From Streptomyces sioyaensis (GTDB lineage: Bacteria; Actinomycetota; Actinomycetes; Streptomycetales; Streptomycetaceae), in NCBI RefSeq assembly GCF_004122735.1, contig NZ_SDIF01000029.1, positions 1-64,000 of the forward strand: a stretch of DNA of 64,000 nt. The letters are read 5' to 3'. A model generated the notes under the pieces. The model was not told where the DNA came from. It saw only the letters and a list, made by a program, of their open reading frames with translations, and ran no database searches. Shown here piece after piece: positions 50,705-59,853 of the stretch (the stretch's first letter is position 1; each line of letters starts with the position of its first letter). Position numbers and translations under genes: made by a program.

Positions 50705-52447
50705 CTACATCCGGGGAATGTTGCGCAGGTTGGAGCGGGCCATCTGCAGCATCCGGCCGACCCCGCCGTCGAGCACCATCTTGCCGGCCGACAGCGCGAA
50801 GCCGGAGACCATCTCCGCGCTGATCTTCGGCGGGATCGACAGGGCGTTGGGGTCGGTGACGATGTCGACCAGCGCCGGGCCCTTGTGCCGGAAGGCGTCG
50901 CGCAGTGCGCCGCGTACCTGCTTGGGCTTCTCCACCCGGACGCCGTGGGCCCCGGCCGCGCGGGCGATGGCCGCGAAGTCCGGGTTGTGGTTGGTGGTGC
51001 CGTACGACGGCAGGCCGGAGACCAGCATCTCCAGCTCCACCATGCCCAGCGAGGAGTTGTTGAACAGCACCACCTTCACCGGCAGGTCGTACTGGACCAG
51101 GGTGAGGAAGTCGCCCATCAGCATGGAGAACCCGCCGTCGCCCGACATGGAGACGACCTGCCGGCCGCGGTCGATGAACTGGGCGCCGATCGCCTGCGGC
51201 AGCGCGTTGGCCATCGAGCCGTGGCTGAACGAACCGATCACCCGGCGGCGGCCGTTGGGGCTGAGATAGCGGGCGGCCCAGACGTTGCACATGCCGGTGT
51301 CGACGGTGAAGACGGCGTCGTCGGCGGCCTCCTCGTCCAGGACGGAGGCGACGTACTCCGGGTGGATCGGGGTGTGCTTCTCGACCTTGCGGGTGTAGGC
51401 CTTGACCACGCCCTCCAGCGCGTCGGCGTGCTTCTTCAGCATCCGGTCCAGGAACGTGCGGTCCTGCTTCGGCCGGACCTTGGGGATCAGGCACCGCAGC
51501 GTCTCGCGGACATCGCCCCAGACCGCCAGGTCGAGCTTGGAGCGGCGGCCCAGGTGTTCGGGCCGGACATCGACCTGGACGATCTTGACGTCGTCGGGCA
51601 GGAACGCGTTGTACGGGAAGTCCGTGCCGAGCAGAATCAGCAGATCGCACTCGTGGGTGGCCTCGTAGGCCGCGCCGTAGCCCAGCAGGCCGCTCATGCC
51701 CACGTCGTAGGGGTTGTCGTACTGGATCCACTCCTTGCCCCGCAGAGCATGGCCGACCGGGGACTTCACGCGTTCGGCGAACTGCATGACCTCGGCGTGG
51801 GCGCCCGCGGTGCCGCTGCCGCAGAACAGGGTGACCTTCCGGGCCTCGTCGATCATCCGGGCGAACGTGTCGATCTCGGCGTCCCCGGGGCGCACGGACG
51901 GGCGCGAGGTGACCAGCGCGTGCTCGATGGCCCGCTCGGGGGCCTGCTCGGCGGCGATGTCGCCGGGGAGGGAGACCACCGACACCCCACGCTGCCCGAT
52001 GGCGTGCTGGATCGCGGTCTGCAGCACCCGGGGCATCTGCTTCGTGCTGGAGATCAGTTCGCTGTAGTGGCTGCACTCGGTGAACAGCCGGTCGGGGTGG
52101 GTCTCCTGGAAGAAGGTGGTGCCGATCTCACTGGAGGGGATGTGGGAGGCCAGGGCGAGGACCGGGGCCATGGAGCGGTGGGCGTCGAAGAGGCCGTTGA
52201 TGAGGTGCAGGTTGCCGGGTCCGCAGGAGCCCGCACAGGCCGCCAGCGAGCCGGTGAGCTGCGCCTCCGCTCCGGCGGCGAAGGCCGCGACCTCCTCGTG
52301 GCGGACCTGGATCCAGTCGATCGCGGAGTTCCGGCGGACGGCGTCCACCACCGGGTTCAGGCTGTCGCCGACGACGCCGTAGAGCCGCTGCACCCCCGCC
52401 CGCGCGAGGATGTCCACGAACTGCTCGGCCACGGTCTGCTTCGCCAT
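50705..52447 (-). CDS. poxB: Thiamine diphosphate-dependent pyruvate dehydrogenase (PoxB-like)
   Basis: A 580-residue ThDP enzyme of the pyruvate oxidase/quinone dehydrogenase type. The catalytic Glu lies in VRHEEVAAFAAGAEAQL, the middle FAD domain has LLGTDFPYNAFLP, and the ThDP-Mg motif is MSGDGGFSMLMGDFLTLVQ followed by FNNSSLG. The C-terminus (ALSAGKMVLDGGVGRMLQMA, then NLRNIPR) matches PoxB proteins that contact the membrane quinone pool. It converts pyruvate to acetate and CO2. ATG 52447 follows AGGAGCGG. It is not a glyoxylate carboligase, despite the purine pathway in the window. Confidence 0.9.
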   Translation of the reverse strand: MAKQTVAEQFVDILARAGVQRLYGVVGDSLNPVVDAVRRNSAIDWIQVRHEEVAAFAAGAEAQLTGSLAACAGSCGPGNLHLINGLFDAHRSMAPVLALASHIPSSEIGTTFFQETHPDRLFTECSHYSELISSTKQMPRVLQTAIQHAIGQRGVSVVSLPGDIAAEQAPERAIEHALVTSRPSVRPGDAEIDTFARMIDEARKVTLFCGSGTAGAHAEVMQFAERVKSPVGHALRGKEWIQYDNPYDVGMSGLLGYGAAYEATHECDLLILLGTDFPYNAFLPDDVKIVQVDVRPEHLGRRSKLDLAVWGDVRETLRCLIPKVRPKQDRTFLDRMLKKHADALEGVVKAYTRKVEKHTPIHPEYVASVLDEEAADDAVFTVDTGMCNVWAARYLSPNGRRRVIGSFSHGSMANALPQAIGAQFIDRGRQVVSMSGDGGFSMLMGDFLTLVQYDLPVKVVLFNNSSLGMVELEMLVSGLPSYGTTNHNPDFAAIARAAGAHGVRVEKPKQVRGALRDAFRHKGPALVDIVTDPNALSIPPKISAEMVSGFALSAGKMVLDGGVGRMLQMARSNLRNIPRM

Positions 52448-52571
52448 GTCGCTGCCGCTCCTTCGACGGGTGGGTGGCTGCGGGTCCGTTTCCCATGAAC
52501 CCATGCGCCGCCCCGGGGCGCCTCCGCTGGACGTCCGCCTCCGATCCGGGCCGGTCCCCGTGTGCCCCGGG

Positions 52572-54062
52572 CTACGCCTCCCACACCCCGACGGCCGTAC
52601 GGTCCTTCGGGTGGCCCTCGACCCGCAGTTGGGCGGCGGTGAGGAAGTCCGCCAGGCCCGGCGGCTCGGGGGCGGACCATGCGGCGGCCAGCCGGGCGGC
52701 GAACGCGGGCTCCTGGTGGAGCGGTTCGGCGAATCCGGCGCTGCACAGCAGCAGGATGTCCCCCGGACGGGCGAAGGCGGTCCGGAAGAGGAACGGCTCG
52801 GGCCGCGCCGGGCTCCCGCCGGCGGCGGGCAGCGGCGGGTCGCCGGCGGCGGGCGGGTCGCCGGCGACCGCCGGGGCGTGCCGCGGCAGGTGGTCCAGAG
52901 TGGCGGGCTCCAGGTCCTGCCAGGCGCCGTCCCGCAGCCGGAAGAGGCCGCCCGCGCCGACGCCGAAGAACACCCGGGTGCGGCACTCCGGGTCGGCGGG
53001 CAGCAGCAGACAGCGCAGCGCGGCCGTGTACTGCTCCGGCGGGACGCCCCGCTCCTCCGCCCGGGCGCGCAGCTTGCCGTAGCTGCGGTCGAGGAGCCGC
53101 TGCAACCCGGATTTGAGGGCGTCGCGCTGGTCGGTACGGATGTCCTCCGCCAGTCGGGTGTAACTGCGGCCGACCGCACCGCCGATCCAGGCGCAGGCGT
53201 CGCGGGCGGCGCGCGGGGCACCCTCGACGCCCGGCAGCCCCGTGGCGACGGCGACCAGGATCAGCGCATGCCGGCCGGCCCCGAAGCGGACGGTGAGCAG
53301 CGCATCGCGGCGGACGTCGCCGCGGTGACGGGCCAGATCGCCGCGCCGGGAGGCGGCACGCAGGGTCAACGAGCCGTAACGGGCACCGTCCAGCGCGGTG
53401 TCGGGCACCAGCTCATCGAGCGCGGCGGGGTCGGCGGCGGGCAGGGGGCCCGGCTCGGGCTCGTATCCGTTCGGGCCGTAGCCGTGCGGTCCGTATCCGT
53501 TGGGATCGGATTCGTTGGGGTCGGATTCGTCGGGCTCGTAGCCGTTGGGGTCGGACCCGTTGGGCCCGTAGCCGTTCGGCTCGGATTCGTTGGGCGCGCG
53601 CCCGCCCGGATCGCGCCCGCCCGGTTCGCGCTCGTACGCGGGCGGCCGGTCTCCGGTGACGTCGGCGGGGGCGGCTGGCGGTGTGTCACCGGGCGCGCCG
53701 CGTGGGGACGGGGCGGGCCGGCGGGAGGCGGCTGCCGGGCGCGTTCCGGGGCCGGTGGACTGGAGCGGGATCGGTGCCGATGGGGCGGGCGGGGGCGGTG
53801 ACGCAGCCGCAGGAGGCGGCTCCGTTCTCCCGGGCGGGCGCTGGGGCGCCCGGTCGGAGCGTCCCGGCGCCGCGAGCGCCCGGAGCGCCGACGCGACCCG
53901 GTCGTCGAGGGTGTCCGGAGCGTCGGACGGCCCGGTGTCGCCCACCGCGCCGCGCCCCGGGACGTCGTCCCCCGCGCCCCCGCCACCACTGCCGCCGCCG
54001 TCGCCGTACAGCCGCCGCCACCAGTCGTCCTCGTGGCCGCGCCCGGTCCCCTGCTGCTTCAT
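52572..54062 (-). CDS. PP2C-like protein with Asn-Gly-Tyr-Gly-Pro repeats, probably catalytically dead
   Basis: A 496-residue protein. An N-terminal DDWWRRLYGD start and disordered Pro-rich region lead to a repeat zone (about residues 155-205) of N-G-Y-G/E-P and D-P-N-E-S units. Then comes a PP2C-type domain (SRRGDLARHRGDVRRDALLT, HALILVAVATGLPG, LLLCSAGFAEPL, KDRTAVGVWE). The metal-binding D-G of the canonical ADG motif is T-G here, and the final D-D-x-T is K-D-R-T, so phosphatase activity is doubtful. Similar proteins are common in Streptomyces. Confidence 0.75.
   Translation of the reverse strand: MKQQGTGRGHEDDWWRRLYGDGGGSGGGGAGDDVPGRGAVGDTGPSDAPDTLDDRVASALRALAAPGRSDRAPQRPPGRTEPPPAAASPPPPAPSAPIPLQSTGPGTRPAAASRRPAPSPRGAPGDTPPAAPADVTGDRPPAYEREPGGRDPGGRAPNESEPNGYGPNGSDPNGYEPDESDPNESDPNGYGPHGYGPNGYEPEPGPLPAADPAALDELVPDTALDGARYGSLTLRAASRRGDLARHRGDVRRDALLTVRFGAGRHALILVAVATGLPGVEGAPRAARDACAWIGGAVGRSYTRLAEDIRTDQRDALKSGLQRLLDRSYGKLRARAEERGVPPEQYTAALRCLLLPADPECRTRVFFGVGAGGLFRLRDGAWQDLEPATLDHLPRHAPAVAGDPPAAGDPPLPAAGGSPARPEPFLFRTAFARPGDILLLCSAGFAEPLHQEPAFAARLAAAWSAPEPPGLADFLTAAQLRVEGHPKDRTAVGVWEA
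53460..53610. repeat. Short tandem repeats inside the PP2C-like gene
   Basis: Imperfect 9- and 18-base units related to CCGTTGGGGTCGGATTCG are repeated about eight times and stay in frame, encoding the Asn-Gly-Tyr-Gly-Pro/Asp-Pro-Asn-Glu-Ser linker. Unit number is likely to vary between strains. Confidence 0.6.
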
Positions 54063-54514
54063 GGACCGTATTGTTCCCGGACGGCCGCGGACCGGACAGG
54101 GCGCGAAAGAGCGTTCCCCCGTCGGGGGCAACGGGCGGCGCGGCCTTGATCGGGGCTGCCGGGGTGTCTCCGGCGGTGTCCCGCCCAGGGCCGACGGTGT
54201 CCCGCTCCGGGCCGGCGAAGTCCCCCGCGGGCACGGCTACGTTGCGGACGGTCCGGGCGGACGGTTCGGGCGGGCGGCCCGGACCGGCGGGCCGAACAGG
54301 CGGGCCGGGGCGGGCACCCGCCCGGGAGTCCGCCGGCAAGCGCTTCCGGGCCGCGTCCGGCACGCTGGGCCCATGAGAGTGTGCAGCGGACGGTCCGTCA
54401 CGGGGCGTGCGCCCACCGGGAGTGAGGCCGGCGGGTGAGTGCGGGCTGCGGGCGGGCCGGGACGGGAGCCGCGCCCCGTGACGGCGGGGCCGCCGGGCGG
54501 AGCGGGGCCCGCGC
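54063..54514. other. Low-complexity intergenic region
   Basis: About 450 bases between the divergent PP2C-like and DUF456 genes. It has two copies of a GGTGTCCCGCCCAGGGCC-like unit near 54175 and 54195, and GGACGGTCCGGGCGGAC-type repeats near 54248. No gene is supported. Confidence 0.4.
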
Positions 54515-54997
54515 ATGAGTGTGTGGCAGCTGGTGGCGGTCGGCCTGGTCATGCTGCTCGGGCTGCTCGGGGTGCTGGTGCCCGGTATCCCCGGACCGCT
54601 GATCGTGTGGGCGGCCACGATGTGGTGGGCGCTGTCCGAGAAGTCCGGCCCGGCCTGGGCGGTGCTCATCGGCGCCACTGCCGTGCTGCTGCTCAACCAG
54701 GTGGTGAAGTGGCTGCTGCCGGCCCGCAATCCGCGGGCCGCGGGCGCGCCGTACCGGACCCTGTTCCTGGCGGGGGTGGCCGGCATCGTGGGGTTCTTCG
54801 TGGTCCCGGTCCTCGGGTGCCCGCTGGGCGCCGTCGGCGGTCTCTATCTGCTGGAACGGGTCCGGCTCGGCGGCCACGGCCAGGCCTGGGCCTCGACCCG
54901 TACGGTGCTGCGCGCCACCGGCCTGAGCGTGCTGGTCGAGCTGTTCGCCTGCCTGCTGGTCGCCGGGGCCTGGGCCGGGGCGGTGTCGGCGGGCTGA
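54515..54997 (+). CDS. DUF456 membrane protein
   Basis: A 160-residue protein with about five hydrophobic helices. It starts VAVGLVMLLGLLGVLVPGIP with the P-G-x-P-G loop typical of DUF456, then AATMWWALSEK, AGIVGFFVVPVLGCPLGAVG and a last helix. Members are small inner-membrane proteins of unknown function. The ribosome site is weak. A bidirectional terminator lies downstream before rsgA. Confidence 0.85.
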   Translation: MSVWQLVAVGLVMLLGLLGVLVPGIPGPLIVWAATMWWALSEKSGPAWAVLIGATAVLLLNQVVKWLLPARNPRAAGAPYRTLFLAGVAGIVGFFVVPVLGCPLGAVGGLYLLERVRLGGHGQAWASTRTVLRATGLSVLVELFACLLVAGAWAGAVSAG

Positions 54998-55041
54998 GGC
55001 GTCAGCCGGACCGGCCGGGGAGGCGTCCGCGGGCTGAGGAG

Positions 55042-55245
55042 TCACCCGGCCCGCCCGGCCGCGGCGTACGCCGGCGGCTCCACCGCCGCCGGCGCCCCGT
55101 CCGCTGCCCGGTGGAATCCGGCGCCCTGCGCGGCGGCGGCCGCCGGGAAGAACCGCACGTGCACCCGCTTGGGAGTGACCGCGGGGCAGCTCGGCCGGCA
55201 GTGGATGCCGGTCGTGACCACCGGGAAGCACCCGGCCGGCGGAAA
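55042..55245 (-). pseudogene. Ada-type metal-binding domain remnant
   Basis: A minus-strand frame ending at a stop at 55042 reads FPVVTTGIHCRPSCPAVTPK, then VHVRFFPAAAAAQGAGFHRA. This matches the methyl-phosphotriester domain of Ada/AdaA-AlkA DNA repair proteins: T-G-I-x-C-R-P-S-C-P-A and V-R-F-F-P-x-A-A-A-A. The second Cys pair of the zinc site is missing and no start or downstream AraC/glycosylase domain remains. It is a decayed fragment between DUF456 and rsgA. Confidence 0.75.
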
Positions 55246-55271
55246 TCGGACGTGGCTGTCGGGGGTGGCTC

Positions 55272-55299
55272 TCGGGGGAGGGACCGGCCCCTCCCCCGA
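55272..55299. terminator. Bidirectional terminator between DUF456 side and rsgA
   Basis: Perfect 11-bp arms TCGGGGGAGGG and CCCTCCCCCGA around a 6-base loop, 10 bases after the rsgA stop. Confidence 0.7.
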
Positions 55300-55308
55300 A
55301 CTGCCGTC

Positions 55309-56484
55309 TCAACGTTGCGGCCCCCGCTTCCGCTCCATCATGTGCCGGCCCAGCGCCTGCTTCTGCTTCCAGTCCCGGCGGAGTTCGGCGCGCAGCCGGG
55401 CGTCCGTCTTCGCCACGATGCGCTGGTTCTCGCGCTGGAGCTTGCGGTAGTTCTCCAGCCGCCGGACGCTCAACTCACCGCTGTCGACGGCCTCTTGCAC
55501 CGCGCAGCCGGGTTCGCCGCGGTGTGCGCAGTCGTGGAAACGGCACTCCTCGGCCAGTTCCTCGACGTCCGAGAACGTCCGGGCGAGGCCGGTGTGTGCG
55601 TCCCACATCCCGACGCCGCGCAGCCCCGGTGTGTCGATGAGGACCCCGCCGCCGGGCAGCGGCCGCAGATCGCGGGTGGTCGTGGTGTGCCGGCCCTTGC
55701 CGTCCCGGTCGCGGATCGCCTGCACCAGCTGCACCTCCTCGCCGACGAGGACGTTGACCAGGGTGGACTTGCCGGCACCGGACCGGCCGAGCAGGACGGA
55801 GGTGCCGCCCGCGAGCACGGCGCGGAGCACATCGAGCCCGTCACCGGTCGCCGAACTGACCGCCAGCACCGGCACTCCGGGCGCCACGGATGCGGCATCC
55901 GCGACGAGATGGGCGAGGCCCTCGGGTGCCCCGGCCAGATCCGACTTGGTCAGCACGATCACGGGCTGTGCCCCGCCCGCCGGGGCGGGGGCGGAGGTGT
56001 CCAGCGGTCCCTCGTCGGACGCGCTGGACATCGCCAGCGCCAGGAACCGCTCGATCCGCCCGAGGTCCAGCGGCTCCGCGAGCGAGACACAGATGGCGAT
56101 GTGGTCGAGGTTGGTGGCCAGTACCTGGCCCTCGGCCCGCTTCGAGGACGTGGAGCGCACGAATGCCGTGCGGCGCGGCAGCAACGCCCGTACGACGCCG
56201 TCGACATGGGCTCCGCTCCGGCCGTTGCCGAGGTCGAGCGCGGCCCAGTCCCCGGTGCACGGCACGCGCAGGGGATCACCGGTGGCCACCAGCGCGGTGT
56301 CCGCCAGCACGGTCCGGATGCCGTCGCCGTCCGGCACGACGGCATCCACCCGCCCGCGGTCCACGCGGACGATCCGGCCGGGCAGGAACCCCTGCTCGGC
56401 AAAGGGAACAAAACTCTCCGCGAACCCCTGGTCCCAGCCGTAGGCGGACAGCGGGTGCGCAGCGGAGAAGGTGAGGTTGAACAA
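55309..56484 (-). CDS. rsgA: Ribosome small subunit-dependent GTPase A
   Basis: A 391-residue circularly permuted GTPase that helps mature the 30S subunit. An OB-fold N-terminus comes first; then G4 is VLTKSDLAG, G1 is LLGRSGAGKSTLVN and G3 is DTPGLRGVG. The C-terminal zinc finger has CRFHDCAHRGEPGC. The start is TTG 56484 with GAAGGG 10 bases upstream; no better in-frame start is visible. All GTPase motifs are intact. A 72-codon frame of uncertain status lies upstream. Confidence 0.95.
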   Translation of the reverse strand: MFNLTFSAAHPLSAYGWDQGFAESFVPFAEQGFLPGRIVRVDRGRVDAVVPDGDGIRTVLADTALVATGDPLRVPCTGDWAALDLGNGRSGAHVDGVVRALLPRRTAFVRSTSSKRAEGQVLATNLDHIAICVSLAEPLDLGRIERFLALAMSSASDEGPLDTSAPAPAGGAQPVIVLTKSDLAGAPEGLAHLVADAASVAPGVPVLAVSSATGDGLDVLRAVLAGGTSVLLGRSGAGKSTLVNVLVGEEVQLVQAIRDRDGKGRHTTTTRDLRPLPGGGVLIDTPGLRGVGMWDAHTGLARTFSDVEELAEECRFHDCAHRGEPGCAVQEAVDSGELSVRRLENYRKLQRENQRIVAKTDARLRAELRRDWKQKQALGRHMMERKRGPQR

Positions 56485-56553
56485 CGGGATGGCCCTTCAG
56501 AGGGTGGGGCCCCGGCGCCGCGCCCACGCGCGGAAGTGCGTGATGAAGCTGCG

Positions 56554-56772
56554 TCAGCCGGAGACCACAGGGGTGGGGTTGAGGAACTCCTGAATGCGGG
56601 CAGTGCCCACCGCAACGGCAGTCATCAATGTCCTCACCTCCCGTTCGCTCACACGGCTGATGACAGCGGCCACTGCCGCCGTCCCGAACGCCGCAGACGC
56701 TAGCGCGGTGCCGGTCAGGGGCGCCACCGGTTTTTCCGGCCGCGGCGGACCGCCACCACGTGGGGCCGTCAC
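56554..56772 (-). CDS. Possible small helical protein
   Basis: A 72-codon frame with a GTG start, a Pro-rich head, a weakly hydrophobic segment TGTALASAAFGTAAVAAVI and a helical tail REVRTLMTAVAVGTARIQEF. No ribosome site is evident and it lies in the gap between rsgA and a divergent phosphatase gene. It could be a real small protein; no family recognised. Confidence 0.35.
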   Translation of the reverse strand: MTAPRGGGPPRPEKPVAPLTGTALASAAFGTAAVAAVISRVSEREVRTLMTAVAVGTARIQEFLNPTPVVSG

Positions 56773-56804
56773 GACTGACTGGGCGTAATGCTAAATATTG
56801 GGTC

Positions 56805-59669
56805 ATGAGGGAATTTTTCCGGCGAGGGCGCGACGATTCCCCGGGATCGTCACGCTCCCCGGGACAGCACCTGCGCGCACTGCTGACCACCCACAGCGTC
56901 GCGGGCCAGGTGTTCGTACTGCAGCTCGCGCTCACGGTGCTGCTGGTCGTCGCGGCGCTGCTGGCCCTCTTCTTCCAGTCGGAGCGCGCGGGCACACAGG
57001 AGGCCCGGGAGCGTTCGGCCGTCGGCGCCGAGACCTTCGCCCATGCGCCGGGCACCCTCGCCGCCATGCAGTCCGCCGACCCGACCGCGCAGCTCCAGCC
57101 CGCGGCGGAGGCGGCGCGCAAGGCCTCCGGTGCGGACCTCGTCGTCGCGCTCCGTCCCGACGGCATCCGCTGGACCCACCCCGATCCCCGCCTGATCGGC
57201 AAACCCGCCACCCGCCGGCCGCCGCTCGACGGCAAGGCGCACACCGCCACGTTCACCACGTCGGTCGGCCCGGCGGTGAGCACCACGGTGCCGGTCCGCG
57301 CCAAGAACGGCTCGATCGCCGGGCTGATCTCCGTCGCGATCCGCGTCCACCAGGCGGACGAATGGACGGAGCGCCAGCTGCCGCTGCTGCTCGGTTCCGC
57401 CGCCGGGGCGCTGCTGCTGGTCACCGGCGGGGCGGCATGGGTGAGCAACCGGCTGCGGCGGCAGACACACGGGCTGCATCCGGCCGAGATGCGGCGGATG
57501 TACGACCACCACGACGCGGTGCTGCACGCCGTACGGGAGGGCGTACTGATCATCAGCTGTGACGGGGTGCTGCTGCTGGCCAACGACGAGGCCCGGCGGC
57601 TGCTCGAACTGCCCGCGGACGCGGAGCGGCGTCCGGTCGCGGACCTGGGCCTGTCGACGCGGCTGAGCACCCTGCTGGCCTCGGGACGGCCCGCGACCGA
57701 CGAGGTGCATCTGGCGGGCGACCGGCTGCTCTCGGTCAACGTCCGGCCCACCGCCCCCCGCAGCGGCCGGGCCGGGACCGTGGTGACGCTGCGGGACACC
57801 ACCGAGCTGCGGGCGTTGTCCGGCCGGGCGGGGGTGGCCCAGGAGCGGCTGAGGCTGATCTACGACGCGGGGCTGCGGATCGGCACCACGCTGGACGTGG
57901 GGCGCACCGCCGAGGAGCTGGCGGCCGTCGCGGTCCCCCGGTTCGCCGATGTGGTCACCGTCGAACTGCTGGACCCGGTGCGGCACGGCGGCGAACCGGA
58001 GACCGGGGCGAACGCCGTGCTGCGGCGGACGGCGATCCGCGGCCTCCCCGAGGAGTCGGCGACCTACCGGGTCGGCGAGGCCCTCGCCGTGGTGGACGGC
58101 ACCCCGATGGCCCAGGTGCTGGCGAGCGGACGGCCGGTGCTCGTGGGGGATCTGCGCACGGCGGACGACTGGCGGCGGCAGAACGTGGCGGGCGCCCGGC
58201 GCGTGCTGGACCGGGGGATCCGGTCGCTGATCGCGGTACCGCTCCAGGCGCGGGGCGTGATCCTCGGGCTCGCCAACTTCTGGCGGGCCGAGGCCTCCGG
58301 TCGCTTCGAGGAGGAGGACATGGCGTTCGCCGAGGAGCTGACCGCGCGGGCCGCGGTCGCGATCGACAACGCCCGCCGCTACACCCGCGAGCACACCACG
58401 GCCGTCACCCTGCAGCGCAGTCTGCTGCCCCAGACCCTGCCCGAGCAGTCCGCCCTGGAGGTGGCGCACCGCTATCTGCCGGCCCACGCCGGGGTCGGCG
58501 GCGACTGGTTCGACGTCATCCCGCTGCCGGGCGCCCGGGTGGCGCTGGTGGTCGGCGACGTCGTCGGCCACGGCCTGCACGCCGCTGCCACCATGGGCCG
58601 GCTGCGTACCGCGGTCCACAACTTCTCCGCCCTCGATCTGCCGCCCGACGAGCTGCTCTTCCATCTGGACGAACTGGTCAGCCATATCGACACCGACGAG
58701 GCGCGGGCGGCCGGCCTCGGCACCGGCGACGGGGGCGGGGACGGGCCCGGCGACGAGGGGTTGTGGCCGGGCGGCCCGCCCGGCCACAACGACGGCGGCC
58801 CGGCGGGCGCGGGGCGCACCGGCATCACCGGCGCGACCTGTCTGTACGCCATCTACGACCCGGTGGGCGGCCGGACCACCCTGGCCCGGGCCGGCCACCC
58901 CGGGCCGGCCGTGATCGGCCCCGACGGCACCGTCTCGTTCCCCGAGGTCCCCGTCTCCCCGCCGCTGGGCCTGGGCGGCAGCGTGCCGGTGGAGACCGCG
59001 GAGCTCACCCTGAGCGAGGGCTCCCGGCTGGTGCTGTACACGGACGGGCTGGTGGAGAACCGTGACCGCGCCATCGGCACCGGTCTGGAGCTGCTGCGTA
59101 CATCGCTGGCCGCCGGGGCGGACCGCACCCCGGAGCAGACCTGTACGGCGGTCCTCGACGCGATGCTGCCCGCCCACCCCAGCGACGACATCGCCCTGTT
59201 GGTGGCCCGTACCCGGCTGCTGGACCCCGCCAGGGTCGCCGACTGGGAGGTGGCTTCCGACCCGGCGGCGGTCGCGCCCGTCCGGGCGGCCTGTCTGGAC
59301 ATGCTGGAGTCCTGGGGGCTGAGGGCGACCCAGTTCACCACCGAGCTGATCCTCAGCGAGCTGCTCACCAACGCCATCCGCTACGGCGCCCAGCCGATCC
59401 GGGTCCGCCTGCTCTACGACCGCAGCCTGATCTGCGAGGTCTCCGACGGCACCAGCGCCTCCCCGCATCTGCGCCGGGCCGCCACCACGGACGAGGGCGG
59501 CCGCGGGCTCTTCCTGGTCGCCCAGTTCGCCCAGCGCTGGGGCACCCGGTACACCCCCGGCGGCAAGGTCATCTGGACCGAGCAGTCCCTCGACGGAAGC
59601 GGGCCGGACACCGGCCCGGAGTCGGCCGACGACGTGCTCGACCAGTGGGGCGACGTGCCCGAGTTGTGA
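56805..59669 (+). CDS. Multidomain SpoIIE/RsbU-type serine phosphatase with sensor and HATPase domains
   Basis: A 954-residue membrane signalling protein. Order: short basic head; membrane helix VFVLQLALTVLLVVAALLAL; periplasmic sensor-like domain (about 60-200); second helix LPLLLGSAAGALLLVTGGAA; PAS (VLHAVREGVLIISCDGVLLL); GAF (about 360-540); SpoIIE phosphatase core (LQRSLLPQTLPE, GVGGDWFDVIPL, VGDVVGHGLHAAATM, HPSDDIALLVAR); and C-terminal anti-sigma-type HATPase (ILSELLTNAIRYG, EGGRGLFLV). It probably dephosphorylates anti-anti-sigma factors and may also act as a kinase-like anti-sigma. ATG 56805 has a weak ribosome site. Confidence 0.93.
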   Translation: MREFFRRGRDDSPGSSRSPGQHLRALLTTHSVAGQVFVLQLALTVLLVVAALLALFFQSERAGTQEARERSAVGAETFAHAPGTLAAMQSADPTAQLQPAAEAARKASGADLVVALRPDGIRWTHPDPRLIGKPATRRPPLDGKAHTATFTTSVGPAVSTTVPVRAKNGSIAGLISVAIRVHQADEWTERQLPLLLGSAAGALLLVTGGAAWVSNRLRRQTHGLHPAEMRRMYDHHDAVLHAVREGVLIISCDGVLLLANDEARRLLELPADAERRPVADLGLSTRLSTLLASGRPATDEVHLAGDRLLSVNVRPTAPRSGRAGTVVTLRDTTELRALSGRAGVAQERLRLIYDAGLRIGTTLDVGRTAEELAAVAVPRFADVVTVELLDPVRHGGEPETGANAVLRRTAIRGLPEESATYRVGEALAVVDGTPMAQVLASGRPVLVGDLRTADDWRRQNVAGARRVLDRGIRSLIAVPLQARGVILGLANFWRAEASGRFEEEDMAFAEELTARAAVAIDNARRYTREHTTAVTLQRSLLPQTLPEQSALEVAHRYLPAHAGVGGDWFDVIPLPGARVALVVGDVVGHGLHAAATMGRLRTAVHNFSALDLPPDELLFHLDELVSHIDTDEARAAGLGTGDGGGDGPGDEGLWPGGPPGHNDGGPAGAGRTGITGATCLYAIYDPVGGRTTLARAGHPGPAVIGPDGTVSFPEVPVSPPLGLGGSVPVETAELTLSEGSRLVLYTDGLVENRDRAIGTGLELLRTSLAAGADRTPEQTCTAVLDAMLPAHPSDDIALLVARTRLLDPARVADWEVASDPAAVAPVRAACLDMLESWGLRATQFTTELILSELLTNAIRYGAQPIRVRLLYDRSLICEVSDGTSASPHLRRAATTDEGGRGLFLVAQFAQRWGTRYTPGGKVIWTEQSLDGSGPDTGPESADDVLDQWGDVPEL

Positions 59670-59701
59670 GGGCGGCGGTGCGGGCGCCGTCCCGTCGCGC
59701 C

Positions 59702-59773
59702 GTGGTCGCCCGGAGGGTGTGCGCCGTGATCGCCCGGAGGGTGTCCGCCGTGATCGCCCGGAGGGTGTCGGCC
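59702..59773. repeat. Three 24-bp tandem repeats
   Basis: Units 59702-59725, 59726-59749 and 59750-59773 differ by only a few bases (consensus begins GTGATCGCCCGGAGGGTG). The unit is a multiple of three and is open in one frame (VIARRVSA), but it lies between genes. No coding role is shown. Confidence 0.7.
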
Positions 59774-59853
59774 GCGGCCGTCGTCGGATGCAGCCCGGTT
59801 GTCCCCTGGCTAGGCTCGTTCAGGGGGCCGAAGACTTGATCTTGGAGGCTCCC

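Noticed and set aside
50705..52447. Considered as glyoxylate carboligase to complete the hyi-glxR route
   Set aside because: The C-terminus (NLRNIPR) and FAD-domain features match PoxB-like pyruvate dehydrogenases, and the gene is 41 kb away from hyi.
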